From Actinomycetota bacterium (lineage in GTDB: Bacteria > Actinomycetota > Actinomycetes > Streptosporangiales > Streptosporangiaceae): a stretch of DNA of 6,056 bases. The stretch covers positions 1-6,056 of the forward strand of contig QGUZ01000308.1 in assembly GCA_003242605.1 (NCBI GenBank), read 5' to 3'. Shown piece after piece: positions 5,189-6,056 of the stretch. Position numbers and translations under genes: made by a program. Position 1 is the first letter of the stretch. The number at the start of each line of letters is the position of its first letter. The notes beneath the pieces are model-generated. The model saw only the letters and a program-made list of their open reading frames with translations, made no database searches and had not been told where the DNA came from.

Positions 5189-6056
5189 TCAGTGGCGGGC
5201 GAAGTTCTGCGTCCAGAACAGCTTGCCGCCGGAGCCCTGCGCCACGCCGACGCCGATGTGGGTGAGGTTGCAGTTGAGGATGTTGGCGCGGTGGCCGGAG
5301 CTCTTCATCCAGGCGTCCACCACGGCCTTGGCGTTCGGGTGGCCGGCGGCGATGTTCTCCGCCGCGGCGCTGAGCGGCGAGAAGCCGGCCGCCTTGATCC
5401 GTTCGACGAAGCTCGGCTCACCGGGGAGCTGGTGCTCCATCCGGTTCTGCGCGGCCATCCGCTTGGAGTGGCCGAGGGCCGCGGTGCGCAGCGCCGCGTC
5501 GGGGGTCAGCGCCGAGCAGCCCGCCGCCTGGCGGTGCTGGTTGGTGAGCCGGATGACCTCCTGCTCGGCCGCGGTGCCGACCGCGGTGGAGCCGCCGCCC
5601 GAGTTCCCCGAGCCGCCGGTGCCGCCGCCGTTGCCGTTGCCGCCGGAGCCGTTGTTGTTGCCGCCGGAGCCGGCGCGGTCGTCGAAGCCCGCGGTGGAGC
5701 CGCAGCGCAGGCGGACCGGCTCGGACTTGGCGAAGTTGCCGTCGCTGTCGGTGACGACCACGTAGAACGAGCGCGTCCGCTGGGTGCAGCGTACGGCGAG
5801 GTTGAGCGCGCCGTCGGGGCGCAGGGTCCGCTTGGCGCGCCGGACGACCCGGTCCGGGCCGAACCGCTCGAACCTGAGCTCGGCGCGCAGGATGGTCGGC
5901 TCCTCACACCCGGTGCGCTCCACCGTCGCGCGGATCGCGGTCCGCGAGGCGTTGAGGCGGGTGACGGCGACCTTGCAGGCCTCCCCCGGCTGCGTTGGGG
6001 CGGGGGTCGGGGCGGGGGTGGGGGTCGGCGGGGGGGGGACGGGCGGGGGCTGCGGC
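5189..6056 (-). CDS. Secreted CAP-domain (YkwD-like) protein, N terminus outside the window
   Basis: The frame is open from the right edge to its stop (5189-5191), giving 288 visible residues. In order: a Pro/Thr-rich linker with PTPAPTPAPTPA (visible 1-24); a beta-type domain with Cys at 27, 50, 90 and 118 (about 25-118); a Gly/Asn/Ser linker (128-155); and a CAP/SCP domain (about 163-288). The CAP domain shows GHSKRM, MEH (H208), AAAENIAAG (E233), AWMKSSGHRANILN (H255) and the closing FWTQNFARH. Cys180 and Cys262 probably form a disulfide. Bacterial CAP proteins of this type are extracytoplasmic; their activity is mostly unknown. The expected signal peptide or anchor lies beyond the window. 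GTG at 5921-5923 would cut the beta domain and lose its first Cys, so it is not the true start. The gene is convergent with the VanW gene. I do not recognise the beta domain; an immunoglobulin-like fold is a guess. Confidence 0.87.
   Translation of the reverse strand, partial: PQPPPVPPPPTPTPAPTPAPTQPGEACKVAVTRLNASRTAIRATVERTGCEEPTILRAELRFERFGPDRVVRRAKRTLRPDGALNLAVRCTQRTRSFYVVVTDSDGNFAKSEPVRLRCGSTAGFDDRAGSGGNNNGSGGNGNGGGTGGSGNSGGGSTAVGTAAEQEVIRLTNQHRQAAGCSALTPDAALRTAALGHSKRMAAQNRMEHQLPGEPSFVERIKAAGFSPLSAAAENIAAGHPNAKAVVDAWMKSSGHRANILNCNLTHIGVGVAQGSGGKLFWTQNFARH
5997..6026. repeat. 12-bp tandem repeat encoding the Pro/Thr linker
   Basis: The + strand carries GGGGCGGGGGTC (5997-6008), GGGGCGGGGGTG (6009-6020) and a partial third unit, GGGGTC (6021-6026). 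On the coding minus strand these give the PTPA repeat of the CAP protein linker. The closely spaced G4 and G5 tracts, with loops of one or two bases, also fit a G-quadruplex motif on the template strand. A G9 run follows at 6030-6038. Confidence 0.7.

Noticed and set aside
5178..5765. Plus-strand open frame opposite the CAP gene
   Set aside because: It is antisense to a clear CAP domain and has no recognisable motif of its own; its Pro-rich part is the complement of the Gly/Asn/Ser linker.

Overview
The window is GC-rich bacterial DNA with strong G/C preference at third codon positions, frequent GTG starts and 4-base gene overlaps. The families point to a Gram-positive actinomycete: a VanW/YoaR-type membrane protein, a YkwD-like secreted CAP protein and a BioM/BioN-type ECF module. 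A member of the Streptosporangiales or a relative is plausible, but the sequence alone does not fix the genus.

Left part (1-2646, + strand): a tightly packed operon that begins outside the window. It holds the C-terminal end of an AMP-forming acyl-CoA ligase, a thiolase-family protein, and the ATPase (BioM-like) and transmembrane (BioN-like) components of an energy-coupling-factor vitamin transporter. The last three genes are joined by two identical GTGA start/stop overlaps. A ligase plus thiolase beside ECF biotin-transport genes recalls the yhfU(bioY)-yhfT-yhfS group of Bacillus, so biotin or pimeloyl-precursor metabolism is the best contextual reading. The substrate-binding gene (bioY expected) is not in view. 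The thiolase keeps its nucleophilic Cys and the GHP His, but has Val and Ala where the family has the catalytic Asn and the second Cys. It may not be a normal thiolase.

Middle (2647-3338): a short LspA (lipoprotein signal peptidase II) gene whose GTG lies where transcription from a TAGGGT -10 box should begin, so it is probably leaderless. Its motifs are complete except for His in place of a conserved Asn. It lacks the usual rluD neighbour and may be a second, specialised copy. The 142-base gap after it contains a 9-bp hairpin.

Right part (3339-6056): a 569-residue membrane-anchored VanW-domain protein (+) ending at a strong intrinsic terminator. Facing it is a convergent secreted CAP-domain protein (-) that runs off the right edge. 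The CAP protein has a Pro/Thr linker, a Cys-containing beta domain, a Gly/Asn/Ser linker and the CAP domain. Both belong to families tied to the cell envelope. I see no RNA genes, insertion sequences, CRISPR arrays or phage genes.
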